From contig CAZWRK010000031.1 in assembly GCA_964635875.1 (NCBI GenBank), positions 1 to 38,613 on the forward strand: DNA of 38,613 nucleotides, read 5' to 3'. The position numbers were made by a program, and so were the translations under genes. Positions 1 through 8,503 of the stretch are shown piece after piece. Each line of letters begins with the position of its first letter. Positions within the stretch are counted from its first letter, which is position 1. Source of the stretch: CAZWRK01 sp964635875 (GTDB taxonomy: Bacteria > Pseudomonadota > Gammaproteobacteria > Burkholderiales > Aquaspirillaceae). The notes beneath the pieces were generated by a model. That model saw nothing but the letters and a program-made list of their open reading frames with translations, was not told the DNA's origin and did not search any database.

Positions 1-129
1 CGTCGTTTTTGGGTAGAGAGCGAAAATCGCTGGGTTCGCCTGCGCGTATCCAATGCAGGTCTGCGTACTATCGACAAAGTCGGTATCGACGCTGTGTTAG
101 CTGACCTGCGTGCACGTGGCGAAATCTGA
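1..129 (+). CDS. rpmB: 50S ribosomal protein L28, C-terminal part
   Basis: The first 42 codons of the window read in frame to a TGA and match the C-terminal half of bacterial L28 (usual length near 78 residues), including the conserved segment around RRFWVESENRWVRLRVSNAG. The N-terminal half lies outside the window. L28 is a large-subunit ribosomal protein. It is followed after 50 bp by rpmG on the same strand, the usual rpmB-rpmG pair, so the two are probably co-transcribed and end at the terminator near 363-395. Confidence 0.93.
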   Translation, partial: RRFWVESENRWVRLRVSNAGLRTIDKVGIDAVLADLRARGEI

Positions 130-179
130 TTTTTGATTTCTGCGATTAACCCTTAGATGAATAAAGAAGACTGATCACC

Positions 180-335
180 ATGCGTGAAAAGATCAAATTG
201 GAATCGACGGCCGGCACGGGTCATTTTTACACCACGACCAAGAACAAGCGTACGATGCCTGAAAAAATGGAGATCAAGAAATTTGATCCCGTTGCCCGTA
301 AGCACGTTGTTTACAAAGAGACCAAACTGAAGTAA
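180..335 (+). CDS. rpmG: 50S ribosomal protein L33
   Basis: A 51-residue basic protein beginning MREKIKLESTAGTGHFYTTT, the typical start of L33, a small protein of the 50S subunit. It contains no cysteine, so it belongs to the zinc-free (C-minus) form rather than the form with two CxxC pairs. The start ATG at 180 is preceded by a purine-rich AAAGAAGA stretch that can serve as a modest ribosome binding site. It is the second gene of the rpmB-rpmG pair and is followed by a clear intrinsic terminator. Confidence 0.95.
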   Translation: MREKIKLESTAGTGHFYTTTKNKRTMPEKMEIKKFDPVARKHVVYKETKLK

Positions 336-362
336 TTCAGTCGTTTCTTGCAAGCAACCCAA

Positions 363-395
363 AAGCCTTTTTTCTTTCGAAAAAAGGCTTTTTTT
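363..395 (+). terminator. Intrinsic terminator after rpmG
   Basis: A perfect 12-bp inverted repeat (AAGCCTTTTTTC and GAAAAAAGGCTT, 363-374 and 379-390) closes on a TTTC loop and runs into a T tract to 395. It ends rpmB-rpmG. The T tract overlaps the TAA stop of the convergent arfB gene (394-396). Read on the minus strand the stem is followed by only a few T residues, so it may also stop arfB transcripts, but less well. Confidence 0.9.
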
Positions 396-810
396 ATTCC
401 TCGGTTGGGCGGCGGCTGCGCAGCTGTTTGACCTGCCCACGCTGCGTTTTTTGCTTTAAGCGTCGCAATTTCGCTCCATAACTTGGGCGTGTCGCCCGTC
501 GTGCTGTGACCGGTTGACACACTTCCTCGATCAATTCACGTAATCGCGATAGTGCGTCAGCCTTGTTTTGCTCTTGGCTGCGATAGCTTTGCGCCTTAAT
601 GACAATCACGCCTTGCTTGGAAATACGCTGATCGTGGCAAGCCAAGAGCTGATTTTTGACGACTTCTGGCAGAGAGGAGGCCGGAATATCAAAGCGTAAA
701 TGCACTGCACTTGAAACCTTATTGACGTTTTGACCACCGGCACCCTGCGCCCGAATCATCGAAAAACTCAGCCCACTTTCTGCATCCGGCCAGTTTTCTG
801 CCAGTTTCAT
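394..810 (-). CDS. arfB: Alternative ribosome-rescue factor / peptidyl-tRNA hydrolase ArfB
   Basis: A 138-residue protein with a GAGGQN motif (Gly-Gly-Gln at residues 25-27), the hydrolysis motif of class I release factors, and a basic C-terminal tail rich in Lys and Arg that fits the mRNA channel in the ArfB/YaeJ family. There is no codon-recognition domain and the length fits ArfB (about 140 residues). Known role of the family: release of peptides from ribosomes stalled on mRNAs without a stop codon. It starts 19 bp after nagZ on the same strand, so it is probably the last gene of the long minus-strand block. Confidence 0.9.
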   Translation of the reverse strand: MKLAENWPDAESGLSFSMIRAQGAGGQNVNKVSSAVHLRFDIPASSLPEVVKNQLLACHDQRISKQGVIVIKAQSYRSQEQNKADALSRLRELIEEVCQPVTARRATRPSYGAKLRRLKQKTQRGQVKQLRSRRPTEE

Positions 811-829
811 GGTGTTACTTCCATTGCGC

Positions 830-1912
830 TCAACACGCCTCGCCGACAGCAGGCCCTGCCAAATGCCCCGCGGGAACCGTTAATGCCGCAACTTGTTGTT
901 GTTTAGCGACAAAGGTTGCTGTGTTCATGTGCGCGACCCATGATTCTGGTGAGGCTTTGCCCATCATGCGCGCCAAACGTGCGGCCAGCGTAGTTGCAAT
1001 CGGTGTCGATTGCAGTGCCGTTAGCAAGGTTTCCGCCAAGTCAGGGCGATTGCACACCAAAGCCATGTCGCAGCCCGCATTAAACGCAGCGTGCGCGCGC
1101 TCAAAAATACCACCGACCCCTGCCGCACCTTCCATGCACAAGTCGTCGCTAAAAATCACCCCCTCAAATCCGAGGCGATCACGTAGCACAGTTTGCAGCC
1201 AGAACGTAGAAAACCCTGCCGGTGCCGAGTCGATTTGCGGATACACCACATGTGCTGGCATCACTGAATGCAAACCCGCTTGAGCCAAGGCCTGAAACGG
1301 TTTCAAATCGGCCGCTTCAATCGTTGCATAATCCCGCTCATCGATCGGAATCGCGTGGTGAGAATCGGCTTCGACCCAGCCGTGTCCGGGAAAATGCTTG
1401 CCACAGGCCGACATTCCGCCCGCTTCCAACCCGCGAATCAGCGCCGCTGCGAGTTCTGTTACACGATCGGGGTTGGCGTGAAAAGCGCGATTGCCAATAA
1501 TGGCCGAGTGCCCCCAGTCTAAATCGAGCACCGGCGTAAAACTTAAATCGACCCCGATAGCCCGCAACTCTACCGCCAACACTTCGCCGACTTGTTCTGC
1601 CATTGTGATGGCCGCTTGTGGATCGCGCTCTGCCAACTCGCCCAAAACCTGCATCGGCGGCAAGCGTGTAAAGCCCTCAAGAAACCGCTGCACGCGGCCG
1701 CCTTCATGATCGACCGCTACCAATAATGCCGGTTCGCGAACCGCTTTGATCTCCGCAATCAATGCGGCAACTTGCTCACGAGATTCAAAATTACGCCGAA
1801 ATAAAATGACGCCACCCACTTGCGGATGCTGCAAACGGATGCGCTCTTCGTCGGTGAGTTGCAGACCTGCGACATCCAACATCACCGGCCCTAAAGGCAA
1901 AGATTGGCTCAT
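830..1912 (-). CDS. nagZ: Beta-N-acetylhexosaminidase NagZ (cell-wall recycling)
   Basis: A 360-residue glycoside hydrolase family 3 protein without a signal peptide. Visible motifs are KHFPGHG (172-178), the catalytic DSH loop (183-185) and FSDDL (254-258), whose Asp pair carries the nucleophile. NagZ cleaves GlcNAc from anhydro-muropeptides in the cytoplasm during peptidoglycan recycling, and its product can feed AmpR-type beta-lactamase induction where that exists; no ampR or ampC is seen here. The start lies 11 bp after acpS. Only a weak GAG is placed upstream, so translation may depend on coupling to acpS. Confidence 0.93.
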   Translation of the reverse strand: MSQSLPLGPVMLDVAGLQLTDEERIRLQHPQVGGVILFRRNFESREQVAALIAEIKAVREPALLVAVDHEGGRVQRFLEGFTRLPPMQVLGELAERDPQAAITMAEQVGEVLAVELRAIGVDLSFTPVLDLDWGHSAIIGNRAFHANPDRVTELAAALIRGLEAGGMSACGKHFPGHGWVEADSHHAIPIDERDYATIEAADLKPFQALAQAGLHSVMPAHVVYPQIDSAPAGFSTFWLQTVLRDRLGFEGVIFSDDLCMEGAAGVGGIFERAHAAFNAGCDMALVCNRPDLAETLLTALQSTPIATTLAARLARMMGKASPESWVAHMNTATFVAKQQQVAALTVPAGHLAGPAVGEAC

Positions 1913-1923
1913 GAAATACTCAT

Positions 1924-2307
1924 TTAATTAGATTCTAAAACCACAAAAGCCAGCACCAGACCGGCTTCGTCGCTCAAAGAAAGATGGCTGGATTGCACGC
2001 CACGTGCTTGAAACCATGCAGCGAGTACGGGCGAAAATTCAAAAAACGGCTTGCCCAGCGCATCGCGTTGGACTGCGATGGCATTGAGTGCCAGTGGGGG
2101 GCGCACGCCGTGGCCACTGGCTTTGGCGAGCGCTTCTTTGGCAGCAAAATTTTTCGCCAGAAACCGTGCTGGATCTGAGGCTTGCAGAAAAGCAGAAACT
2201 TCACTTTCCGCTAAAAATCGCTGTGCAATTTTTGCAGGCGTATGCCGTGCTAAAGCCCGCGAAAAACGTGAAATTTCTGCTAAATCAGTACCAATGCCGA
2301 CAATCAT
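1924..2307 (-). CDS. acpS: Holo-[acyl-carrier-protein] synthase
   Basis: A 127-residue protein that transfers 4'-phosphopantetheine from CoA to apo-ACP, needed for fatty acid synthesis. The N-terminal GIGTDL (4-9, Mg-binding Asp8) and the FAAKEAL block (54-60, Glu58) are the family signatures. The Arg usual after FLAK is Asn53 here, a mild change. The ATG overlaps the pdxJ stop in an ATGA, so the two are translationally coupled, as in many proteobacteria. Confidence 0.94.
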   Translation of the reverse strand: MIVGIGTDLAEISRFSRALARHTPAKIAQRFLAESEVSAFLQASDPARFLAKNFAAKEALAKASGHGVRPPLALNAIAVQRDALGKPFFEFSPVLAAWFQARGVQSSHLSLSDEAGLVLAFVVLESN

Positions 2308-3038
2308 GGTGCTTCGCGGCGGCCTTCGATCAGCAAAGCTTTCATGTCGCGAACCGCCCGATCAAAGCCGACAAATAACGCTTGTGCGACGATTGCATGC
2401 CCAATATTCAGCTCGACAATTTCTGGAATCGCTGCAATCGGTTTCACGTTGTGATAGTTCAAGCCATGTCCGGCATTGACCACCAAACCAAGGTTGGCGG
2501 CAAATTCGGCGGCGCGACGAATCCGTGCTAATTCAACGTCAGCCGCACCGTGACCTTCTGCATCGGCATAACGGCCGGTGTGCAGTTCGATCACTGTTGC
2601 GCCCGCTTCTGCCGAGGCATGAATCGCTTCTTCTTCTGGGTCAATAAACAGCGAAACGCGGCAGCCTGCTGCTTGCAAAGCGCCCACATAGCTCTCGACC
2701 TCGTCGAAATGACGCACCACATCTAAGCCGCCTTCGGTGGTGATTTCTTCACGCTTTTCTGGAACAAGACACACATCTTGTGGCCGGATTTTAAGGGCGT
2801 GCTCAAGCATTTCTGGCGTCAGCGCCATTTCTAAGTTCATGCGCGTTTTAATCGCTTCCCGCATTAAACGCACGTCAGCATCTTGAATATGGCGGCGATC
2901 TTCGCGCAAATGCAGCGTAATTAAATCTGCACCCGCACTTTCGGCGACCAGTGCAGCTTCGATTGGGCTGGGGTAGCGCGTTCCGCGTGCCTGACGCAGT
3001 GTGGCTACATGGTCAATATTGACGCCAAGCAAGGGCAT
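2304..3038 (-). CDS. pdxJ: Pyridoxine 5'-phosphate synthase PdxJ
   Basis: A 244-residue TIM-barrel protein, the family's usual length. The N-terminal NIDHVATLRQARG (7-19) and the HLRED segment (43-47, including the substrate-binding His43 and Arg45) identify PdxJ. It condenses 1-deoxyxylulose 5-phosphate with 3-amino-2-oxopropyl phosphate in the DXP-dependent vitamin B6 route. A good ribosome binding site (AAAGGAA, 5 nt before ATG) supports the start. It sits between recO (45-bp gap) and acpS (4-bp overlap). Confidence 0.95.
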   Translation of the reverse strand: MPLLGVNIDHVATLRQARGTRYPSPIEAALVAESAGADLITLHLREDRRHIQDADVRLMREAIKTRMNLEMALTPEMLEHALKIRPQDVCLVPEKREEITTEGGLDVVRHFDEVESYVGALQAAGCRVSLFIDPEEEAIHASAEAGATVIELHTGRYADAEGHGAADVELARIRRAAEFAANLGLVVNAGHGLNYHNVKPIAAIPEIVELNIGHAIVAQALFVGFDRAVRDMKALLIEGRREAP

Positions 3039-3083
3039 AGCAATTCCTTTACAAAAATAATCTGGGACGGAGTCGGTAAGTCA

Positions 3084-3836
3084 TTACTGAGTGAGTCTAG
3101 CGGATTCGTTTTTGGCGTGCATCGTGCAGCGTTGAATGGTTTCTAGAATTTCTCGGCTGGTCAGCGTCGCACCATTCAAATGTTCCGCCAACAGCGCCCG
3201 GAGCAAAGCCTTGGCTTCGGCTTGGGTGTGGGGCTGGGAAAAATCATCGCGGGCGATAGCGAGCAGAGTTTCTCCACTCACCGGGCAGGCCCGAGGGAGA
3301 TGGGCTGGGCGCGGAATGGCGCCGTGTGATGGTCGATATAGATAATCGCGTGCAGCGTGAATGGGGGTAATGCCATCAGCTTCAACGGTCAGGAGTGGCG
3401 CGTAGCCCAGCCCAACCAATAGGGCATATTCAAAGCGGCGTAGCAAGACGGGGATCGTTGCACGTCGCTCGGCTAAGGCTTGAACCGTCTGAGCATAATC
3501 TCGAAAAATGCGCGCGTGGGGATCTTCTTTGGCCAATAAACGCATCAGCAGTTCATTGAGATAAAACCCCGATAACAGCGCCGTGCCACTGAGTTGCGGT
3601 TGACCGCCGATCCAATCGACGCTGGCGAGGGTTTTGAGCTCGGTTTTGCCGAACCAATCGACGGTTAAAGGCGCAAAAGGAAGGAGTGCGCCGCGAATGT
3701 CGGCACGCGGCCGCCGTGCGCCGCGTGCAACAAGGCTGACTCGGCCATAATCCCGCGTCAAGACGTCCACCAGCAGGCTGGTTTCTTTATACGCTTGGCT
3801 ATGTAGAACAAAGGCCGGTTGTGCCGTAATTTTCAT
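3084..3836 (-). CDS. recO: DNA repair protein RecO
   Basis: A 250-residue protein with the N-terminal OB-fold of RecO (AFVLHSQAYKETSLLVDVLT, residues 9-28, then YGRVSLVARGARRPRA) and a helical C-terminal half. It has only one cysteine in the C-terminal half, so the zinc-binding cysteines of some RecO proteins are absent, as in E. coli. RecO works with RecR to load RecA on SSB-coated single strands. It starts 14 bp after era, the usual era-recO order. Confidence 0.92.
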   Translation of the reverse strand: MKITAQPAFVLHSQAYKETSLLVDVLTRDYGRVSLVARGARRPRADIRGALLPFAPLTVDWFGKTELKTLASVDWIGGQPQLSGTALLSGFYLNELLMRLLAKEDPHARIFRDYAQTVQALAERRATIPVLLRRFEYALLVGLGYAPLLTVEADGITPIHAARDYLYRPSHGAIPRPAHLPRACPVSGETLLAIARDDFSQPHTQAEAKALLRALLAEHLNGATLTSREILETIQRCTMHAKNESARLTQ

Positions 3837-3850
3837 TGCAAAAGAACAGC

Positions 3851-4762
3851 TTAGCCTTCGAACTGTTTCAAGAAGCGAATGTCATCAGCCCAGCCGCTCT
3901 TCACTTTGACCCACACTTCTAAAAAGACTTTGGTATCAAAAAGTTTTTCCATATCGACGCGGGCTTCGCTGGCAATTTTCTTCAGGCGCTCGCCTTTTTG
4001 GCCGATCACAATCCCTTTTTGGCTTTCTTTATCGACCAAAATCGCGGTGTGAAGATGGAAACGACCATCTTTTTCGACTTTAAATTGCTCGATTTCGACG
4101 GTCATGGTGTAGGGCAATTCTTCGCCAAGGTAGCGGAACAGTTTTTCGCGGACAATTTCCGCCGCCAAAAAGCGATTCTCGCGGTCTGTGACCATATCTT
4201 CTGGGTACAGCGGCGGGCTGAGCGGGAGATGTTGGCGCAACAGCGGGAAAATTTCTTCTAAGCGCAGGCCATGTTTGGCACTAACCGAGATCATATCCGT
4301 AAACGCAAAAGCTTCATTTGCGGCCAGCATAAAGGCGGCGAGTTCGGATTTGTCTTTGAGTCGGTCGCTCTTATTGACCACCAAAATCACCGGACGATGT
4401 TTCGGCAGCAAGGCGATGACTTCGCGATCGGCGGCGCTGAGGCGACCGGCTTCTAATACAAACAGTACGCAATCAACGCCAGACAAGGCTTCTTTCACGT
4501 TTTTGTTCAGAATGTCATTCAGCGCATTGCGGTGGCTGGTTTGAAAACCCGGGGTATCGACAAACACATATTGCGCATCGGCGCGGGTCTCAATGCCATT
4601 CACACGATGGCGGGTGGTTTGCGCTTTTTTCGAGGTGATCGAGATTTTTTGGCCGATCAAATGATTCATTAGCGTTGATTTGCCGACGTTGGGGCGGCCG
4701 ACGATGGCGATAAAACCACACCGGAAATCATCGGTGGCGGCGGGTTGTTGGGCTTCATTCAT
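3851..4762 (-). CDS. era: GTPase Era
   Basis: A 303-residue ribosome-assembly GTPase. G1 GRPNVGKS is at 22-29, G3 DTPG at 69-72 and G4 NKSD at 130-133; the C-terminal KH domain carries GQKG at 254-257. Era binds the 3' end of 16S rRNA and helps mature the 30S subunit. Its ATG overlaps the rnc stop by 4 bp, so the two rRNA-processing factors are translationally coupled, as in many bacteria. Confidence 0.97.
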   Translation of the reverse strand: MNEAQQPAATDDFRCGFIAIVGRPNVGKSTLMNHLIGQKISITSKKAQTTRHRVNGIETRADAQYVFVDTPGFQTSHRNALNDILNKNVKEALSGVDCVLFVLEAGRLSAADREVIALLPKHRPVILVVNKSDRLKDKSELAAFMLAANEAFAFTDMISVSAKHGLRLEEIFPLLRQHLPLSPPLYPEDMVTDRENRFLAAEIVREKLFRYLGEELPYTMTVEIEQFKVEKDGRFHLHTAILVDKESQKGIVIGQKGERLKKIASEARVDMEKLFDTKVFLEVWVKVKSGWADDIRFLKQFEG

Positions 4763-5475
4763 ACTGCGTGTCCTTTTTTACTTTTACGGCTCGACAGGGT
4801 TTCCAGCTGGGTGAGCATGGCTTCTGCGGCTTGTTGTTCTGCGCGGCGACGGCTAGGGCCTTCTCCCTCGCATGAGAGTTTGAGGGCGGGCACTTCGCAT
4901 ATCACGCGAAAATGTTGGGCATGGGCTTCGCCAGATTGCACCAAAATTTGATAGTTCGGCAGTGCAATACGGCGCGATTGCAAAACCTCTTGTAAGCGAG
5001 TTTTGGGGTCTTTGGCGGGGCCTGCGGGGTCGATTGCTAGAATTCGATTTTGATACAAGCGGCGCACCACGGCTTCGGCTTCGGCGAAATTGCTATCGAG
5101 GCTGACCGCCGCAAAAAGGGCTTCGAGGGCATCGGCCAAAATCGACGGGCGTTCACCGCCACCGCTGCGCATTTCCCCTTCTCCGAGGCAAAGCACCGCA
5201 CCGAGATCGAGTTCTCGGGCAATTTCAGCCAAGACCTCTTGGTTGACGAGGTTGGCGCGAAGGCGAGAGAGCGCGCCTTCCGGTTGATCCGCAAAACGAT
5301 CGAACAGCATCCGCCCCACGGTGTAATTCAAAATTGCATCGCCAATAAATTCGAGGCGTTCATTATTCGGCACACCAAAGCTGCGGTGGGTCAAAGCCTG
5401 CTTGAGCCAGCGCATGTGTTTGAACGAGTAACCGATGCGTTCAGTCAGGTGAGCAAGTTGGGGCGGTACAGTCAT
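4759..5475 (-). CDS. rnc: Ribonuclease III
   Basis: A 238-residue protein with the RNase III signature NERLEFIGDAIL (38-49), a second acidic cluster near ADALEALF (115-121) and a C-terminal double-stranded RNA binding domain (about 157-228). It processes rRNA precursors and structured mRNAs. The 131-bp leader between lepB and rnc holds a 10-bp inverted repeat that could be involved in expression control. The start has no strong ribosome binding site. Confidence 0.96.
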   Translation of the reverse strand: MTVPPQLAHLTERIGYSFKHMRWLKQALTHRSFGVPNNERLEFIGDAILNYTVGRMLFDRFADQPEGALSRLRANLVNQEVLAEIARELDLGAVLCLGEGEMRSGGGERPSILADALEALFAAVSLDSNFAEAEAVVRRLYQNRILAIDPAGPAKDPKTRLQEVLQSRRIALPNYQILVQSGEAHAQHFRVICEVPALKLSCEGEGPSRRRAEQQAAEAMLTQLETLSSRKSKKGHAV

Positions 5476-5541
5476 GGGAAGGCATCATTTGCAAGTCAAT
5501 GGTCAGTACGAGAGCTGGCCGGTCAGAACAGAAAAGAGAAT

Positions 5542-5568
5542 GAAGCCGGTCAAGGCCGGACCGGCTTC
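5542..5568 (-). other. Inverted repeat in the rnc leader
   Basis: GAAGCCGGTC (5542-5551) and GACCGGCTTC (5559-5568) form a perfect 10-bp stem with a 7-nt loop in the lepB-rnc gap. On the minus strand it is followed by a T/C-rich but not pure T stretch (ATTCTCTTTTCTG), so it could be a weak terminator, an attenuator or a processing hairpin in front of rnc. Confidence 0.6.
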
Positions 5569-5606
5569 AAGGTCAAATATCAATTAAGGTACAAACTGCG
5601 TTGATT

Positions 5607-6572
5607 TTAGTGGATTTTTTGACCGATCCGACCAAAATCACCAAAGTTCATCCAAATGAGGAACGCTTTTCCGACCAGTAAATCATCGGAAATAAAGCCC
5701 CAATAACGGCCATCGTGGCTATTGTCGCGGTTGTCGCCGAGTGCAAAATAATGACCAGCAGGAACTTTGCACTCAAAGCCATCTTCATCGTAACGGCAAT
5801 TATCGCGCCCTTCAAACTGCCCAACCTGCGGCAAAAAGACTGGCGGGACATCTTCGACGCGCAATACTTTATAGCTTTGATGTCCTTCTTGGGTTTCGGT
5901 GAATTGGCGGGCGTGCACCATCGCCAACCCCTGCTCAAGATAATCATAGCTGCCATCGGCTTCTTCTCTGACGGGTTTGCCGTTGATGGAAAGATGCTTA
6001 TCGCGATAGCTCACGACGTCGCCGGGGAGGCCAACGATGCGTTTAATAAAATTAATTTGCGGATTTGGCGGGAAACCAAAGACCACCACATCGCCGCGTT
6101 GAACCTGTCCGACAGGAATCAGGACGTTATTGGCGACAGGCAGGCGAATTCCATAGCTAAACTTATTCACCAGAATAAAGTCACCGACGACGAGTCCCGG
6201 GCGCATGGAACTGGATGGGATTTGAAACGGTTCGACCAAAAATGAGCGTAGCAAAAAGACCGCTAAAATAATCGGGAAGAAGCTTTTGGCGTATTCAGCC
6301 CAGCTCGGCTCAATCTGTCCAAGCGAGCGGCGGGGGGCGAGTACCCAGCGATCAAGCACCGATAAAATGCCGGTGATGACGACAAAGGCCAACATCACCG
6401 CGGTGAAGCTGATCGACTGAGCGAGCAAGCCGAATCCACCCAGCACCAAGGCGAGGTAGCCGGTTTGAACCAAAATCGGTTGCTCTTTCTCGCCGGGGAG
6501 TTTTTTGCGGGAGCTGGCGATTAATACGGGGCCCGCCACAATCAATACAACAAAAATCCACATCCAATTCAT
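5607..6572 (-). CDS. lepB: Signal peptidase I
   Basis: A 321-residue membrane-bound Ser/Lys protease that removes signal peptides on the periplasmic side. Hydrophobic segments lie at residues 1-19 and about 37-75. The catalytic Ser122 is in IPSSSM and Lys177 in FIKRIVGLPGD; the GDNRDNS box is near the C-terminus. I chose the ATG at 6572 because AGGGAA lies 7-8 nt upstream, and because an 11-residue longer start at 6605 would put a Cys/Pro-rich stretch before the first membrane segment. It follows lepA by 63 bp, the classical lepA-lepB order. Confidence 0.95.
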   Translation of the reverse strand: MNWMWIFVVLIVAGPVLIASSRKKLPGEKEQPILVQTGYLALVLGGFGLLAQSISFTAVMLAFVVITGILSVLDRWVLAPRRSLGQIEPSWAEYAKSFFPIILAVFLLRSFLVEPFQIPSSSMRPGLVVGDFILVNKFSYGIRLPVANNVLIPVGQVQRGDVVVFGFPPNPQINFIKRIVGLPGDVVSYRDKHLSINGKPVREEADGSYDYLEQGLAMVHARQFTETQEGHQSYKVLRVEDVPPVFLPQVGQFEGRDNCRYDEDGFECKVPAGHYFALGDNRDNSHDGRYWGFISDDLLVGKAFLIWMNFGDFGRIGQKIH

Positions 6573-6591
6573 CACATATTCCCTGAAGGGC

Positions 6592-6624
6592 GGGCAGCAT
6601 TCCAAAATGGTTTGCTCGCTGCCC
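6592..6624 (-). other. Inverted repeat in the lepA-lepB gap
   Basis: GGGCAGC (6592-6598) pairs with GCTGCCC (6618-6624) across a 19-nt loop, just upstream of the lepB ribosome binding site. There is no T run, so it is not an ordinary terminator. Confidence 0.4.
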
Positions 6625-6635
6625 GTGGGGTAAGT

Positions 6636-8429
6636 TTATTTGTCGCTGACCTGCAAGATGGCCAAGAAGGCTGCTTGTGGAATTTCGACGTTGCCGACTT
6701 GCTTCATCCGTTTTTTACCGGCTTTTTGCTTCTCGAGCAGTTTCTTCTTCCGCGTAATATCGCCGCCATAACATTTCGCCAAGACGTTTTTGCGCAGGGC
6801 TTTAATGGTTTCGCGGGCAATAATATGGCTGCCGAGGGCGGCTTGTACGGCAATATCAAACATCTGGCGCGGGATCAGTTCCCGCATTTTCGAAGCCAGT
6901 TCGCGGCCACGATATTGTGCACTTTGACGGTGAACAATCAGCGACAACGCATCGACTTTTTCGCTATTCACCAGAATGTCGAGCTTGACCAGATCCGAGA
7001 CTTGGAATTCTTTGAATTCATAGTCGAGCGAGGCGTAACCACGACTGGTCGATTTCAGCTTGTCAAAGAAGTCCATCACGACTTCGTTCATCGGCATATC
7101 GTAGGTCAGCATGACTTGGCGACCCATGTATTGCATATTGCGTTGCACACCGCGTTTTTGGTTGCACAAAGTCATGACCGCGCCGACGTAATCCGAAGGC
7201 ACCAAAATGGTTGAAGTGATGATCGGCTCGCGAATTTCTTCGATTTTGGACAGATCGGGCAGGCGCGATGGGTTTTCGACTTCGATCAGTTCGCCGTCTT
7301 TCATCAGGACTTCGTAGACCACAGTCGGGGCAGTGGTAATCAGATCCATATCGAACTCACGTTCGAGACGTTCTTGAACGATTTCTAAATGCAAAAGACC
7401 CAAGAAGCCGCAGCGGAAACCAAAGCCCAACGCTTGCGACACTTCGGGTTCAAAGCGCAGTGAGGCATCGTTGAGTTGCAATTTTTCGAGCGCGTCACGC
7501 AGCGAGTCGTAGTCGTGAGATTCGACCGGATACAAACCGGCAAACACCTGCGATTGTACTTCTTTAAAGCCCGGTAGCGCTTCGGTGGCTTGGTTGGCGG
7601 TGAGGGTAATGGTGTCGCCGACTTTGGCTGATTTCAGCTCTTTAATCCCCGCAATCACAAAACCCACTTCACCGGCGCTGAGGCGCTGGCGCTGTACGGA
7701 TTTGGGTGTAAAGACCCCAACCTGTTCGCACAAGTGCTCGGCACCGGTCGCCATAAACTTGATTTTGTCTTTTGGCTTCAATGAACCATCGACGACACGC
7801 ACGAGCATCACCACGCCGACGTAGTTATCAAACCATGAGTCGATAATTAAGGCTTTGAGCGGGCCGTCTGGATTGCCTTGCGGCGGCGGGATTTTGGTAA
7901 TCACCGATTCCAGAATATCTTCGATGCCAATCCCTGTTTTGGCGGAGGCGTGAACCGCATCCACGGCTTCGATCCCGACAATGTCTTCAATTTCTTGAAT
8001 GACGCGCTCAGGTTCAGCGGCGGGCAAGTCGATTTTATTGAGCACTGCGACCACTTCCACGCCGAGATCAATCGCGGTATAGCAGTTGGCGACGGTTTGC
8101 GCTTCAACACCTTGTGAGGCGTCGACCACCAGCAGCGCGCCTTCGCAGGCGGACAACGAACGCGACACTTCATAAGAAAAGTCGACGTGTCCGGGGGTGT
8201 CAATGAGGTTGAGATTGTAGATTTGCCCATCGCGCGCTTTGTAGGTGAGTGCGGCGGTTTGCGCTTTAATCGTGATGCCGCGCTCTTTCTCGATGTCCAT
8301 CGAGTCAAGCACTTGCTGGCTCATTTCGCGCATCTCCAGTCCACCACAGAACTGGATAAAACGGTCGGCAAGTGTGGACTTGCCGTGATCAATATGAGCG
8401 ATGATCGAGAAATTGCGGATATGGTTCAT
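6636..8429 (-). CDS. lepA: Translation elongation factor 4 (LepA)
   Basis: A 597-residue GTPase, the usual length, starting MNHIRNFSIIAHIDHGKST; the reading frame stays open 56 codons further upstream, but that extension has no homology and crosses a hairpin. G1 AHIDHGKS is at 11-18, and DTPGHVDF and NKID follow. EF4 acts on stalled or back-translocated ribosomes and affects 30S maturation. The 17 nt between the upstream hairpin and the ATG contain no clear Shine-Dalgarno sequence, so initiation may be structure-dependent or weak. Confidence 0.97.
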   Translation of the reverse strand: MNHIRNFSIIAHIDHGKSTLADRFIQFCGGLEMREMSQQVLDSMDIEKERGITIKAQTAALTYKARDGQIYNLNLIDTPGHVDFSYEVSRSLSACEGALLVVDASQGVEAQTVANCYTAIDLGVEVVAVLNKIDLPAAEPERVIQEIEDIVGIEAVDAVHASAKTGIGIEDILESVITKIPPPQGNPDGPLKALIIDSWFDNYVGVVMLVRVVDGSLKPKDKIKFMATGAEHLCEQVGVFTPKSVQRQRLSAGEVGFVIAGIKELKSAKVGDTITLTANQATEALPGFKEVQSQVFAGLYPVESHDYDSLRDALEKLQLNDASLRFEPEVSQALGFGFRCGFLGLLHLEIVQERLEREFDMDLITTAPTVVYEVLMKDGELIEVENPSRLPDLSKIEEIREPIITSTILVPSDYVGAVMTLCNQKRGVQRNMQYMGRQVMLTYDMPMNEVVMDFFDKLKSTSRGYASLDYEFKEFQVSDLVKLDILVNSEKVDALSLIVHRQSAQYRGRELASKMRELIPRQMFDIAVQAALGSHIIARETIKALRKNVLAKCYGGDITRKKKLLEKQKAGKKRMKQVGNVEIPQAAFLAILQVSDK

Positions 8430-8446
8430 GAACGCTGCCAATAAGA

Positions 8447-8466
8447 AAGGGCACGCTTGTGCCCTT
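8447..8466 (-). terminator. Hairpin with T-rich tail before lepA
   Basis: AAGGGCAC and GTGCCCTT make a perfect 8-bp stem with a 4-nt loop; on the minus strand it runs into TCTTATT. It lies between the glutaredoxin-like gene and lepA, ending 17 nt before the lepA start. It could be a terminator or attenuator that lowers lepA expression relative to mucD; the T tract is imperfect, so the strength is uncertain. Confidence 0.55.
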
Positions 8467-8503
8467 AGAATTACATAATCGAATACGCGCGATTCTAGCC
8501 GAT

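Noticed and set aside
153..520. Minus-strand frames over rpmG and the terminator
   Set aside because: They are antisense to rpmG and pass through the terminator stem; L33 is clear on the other strand.
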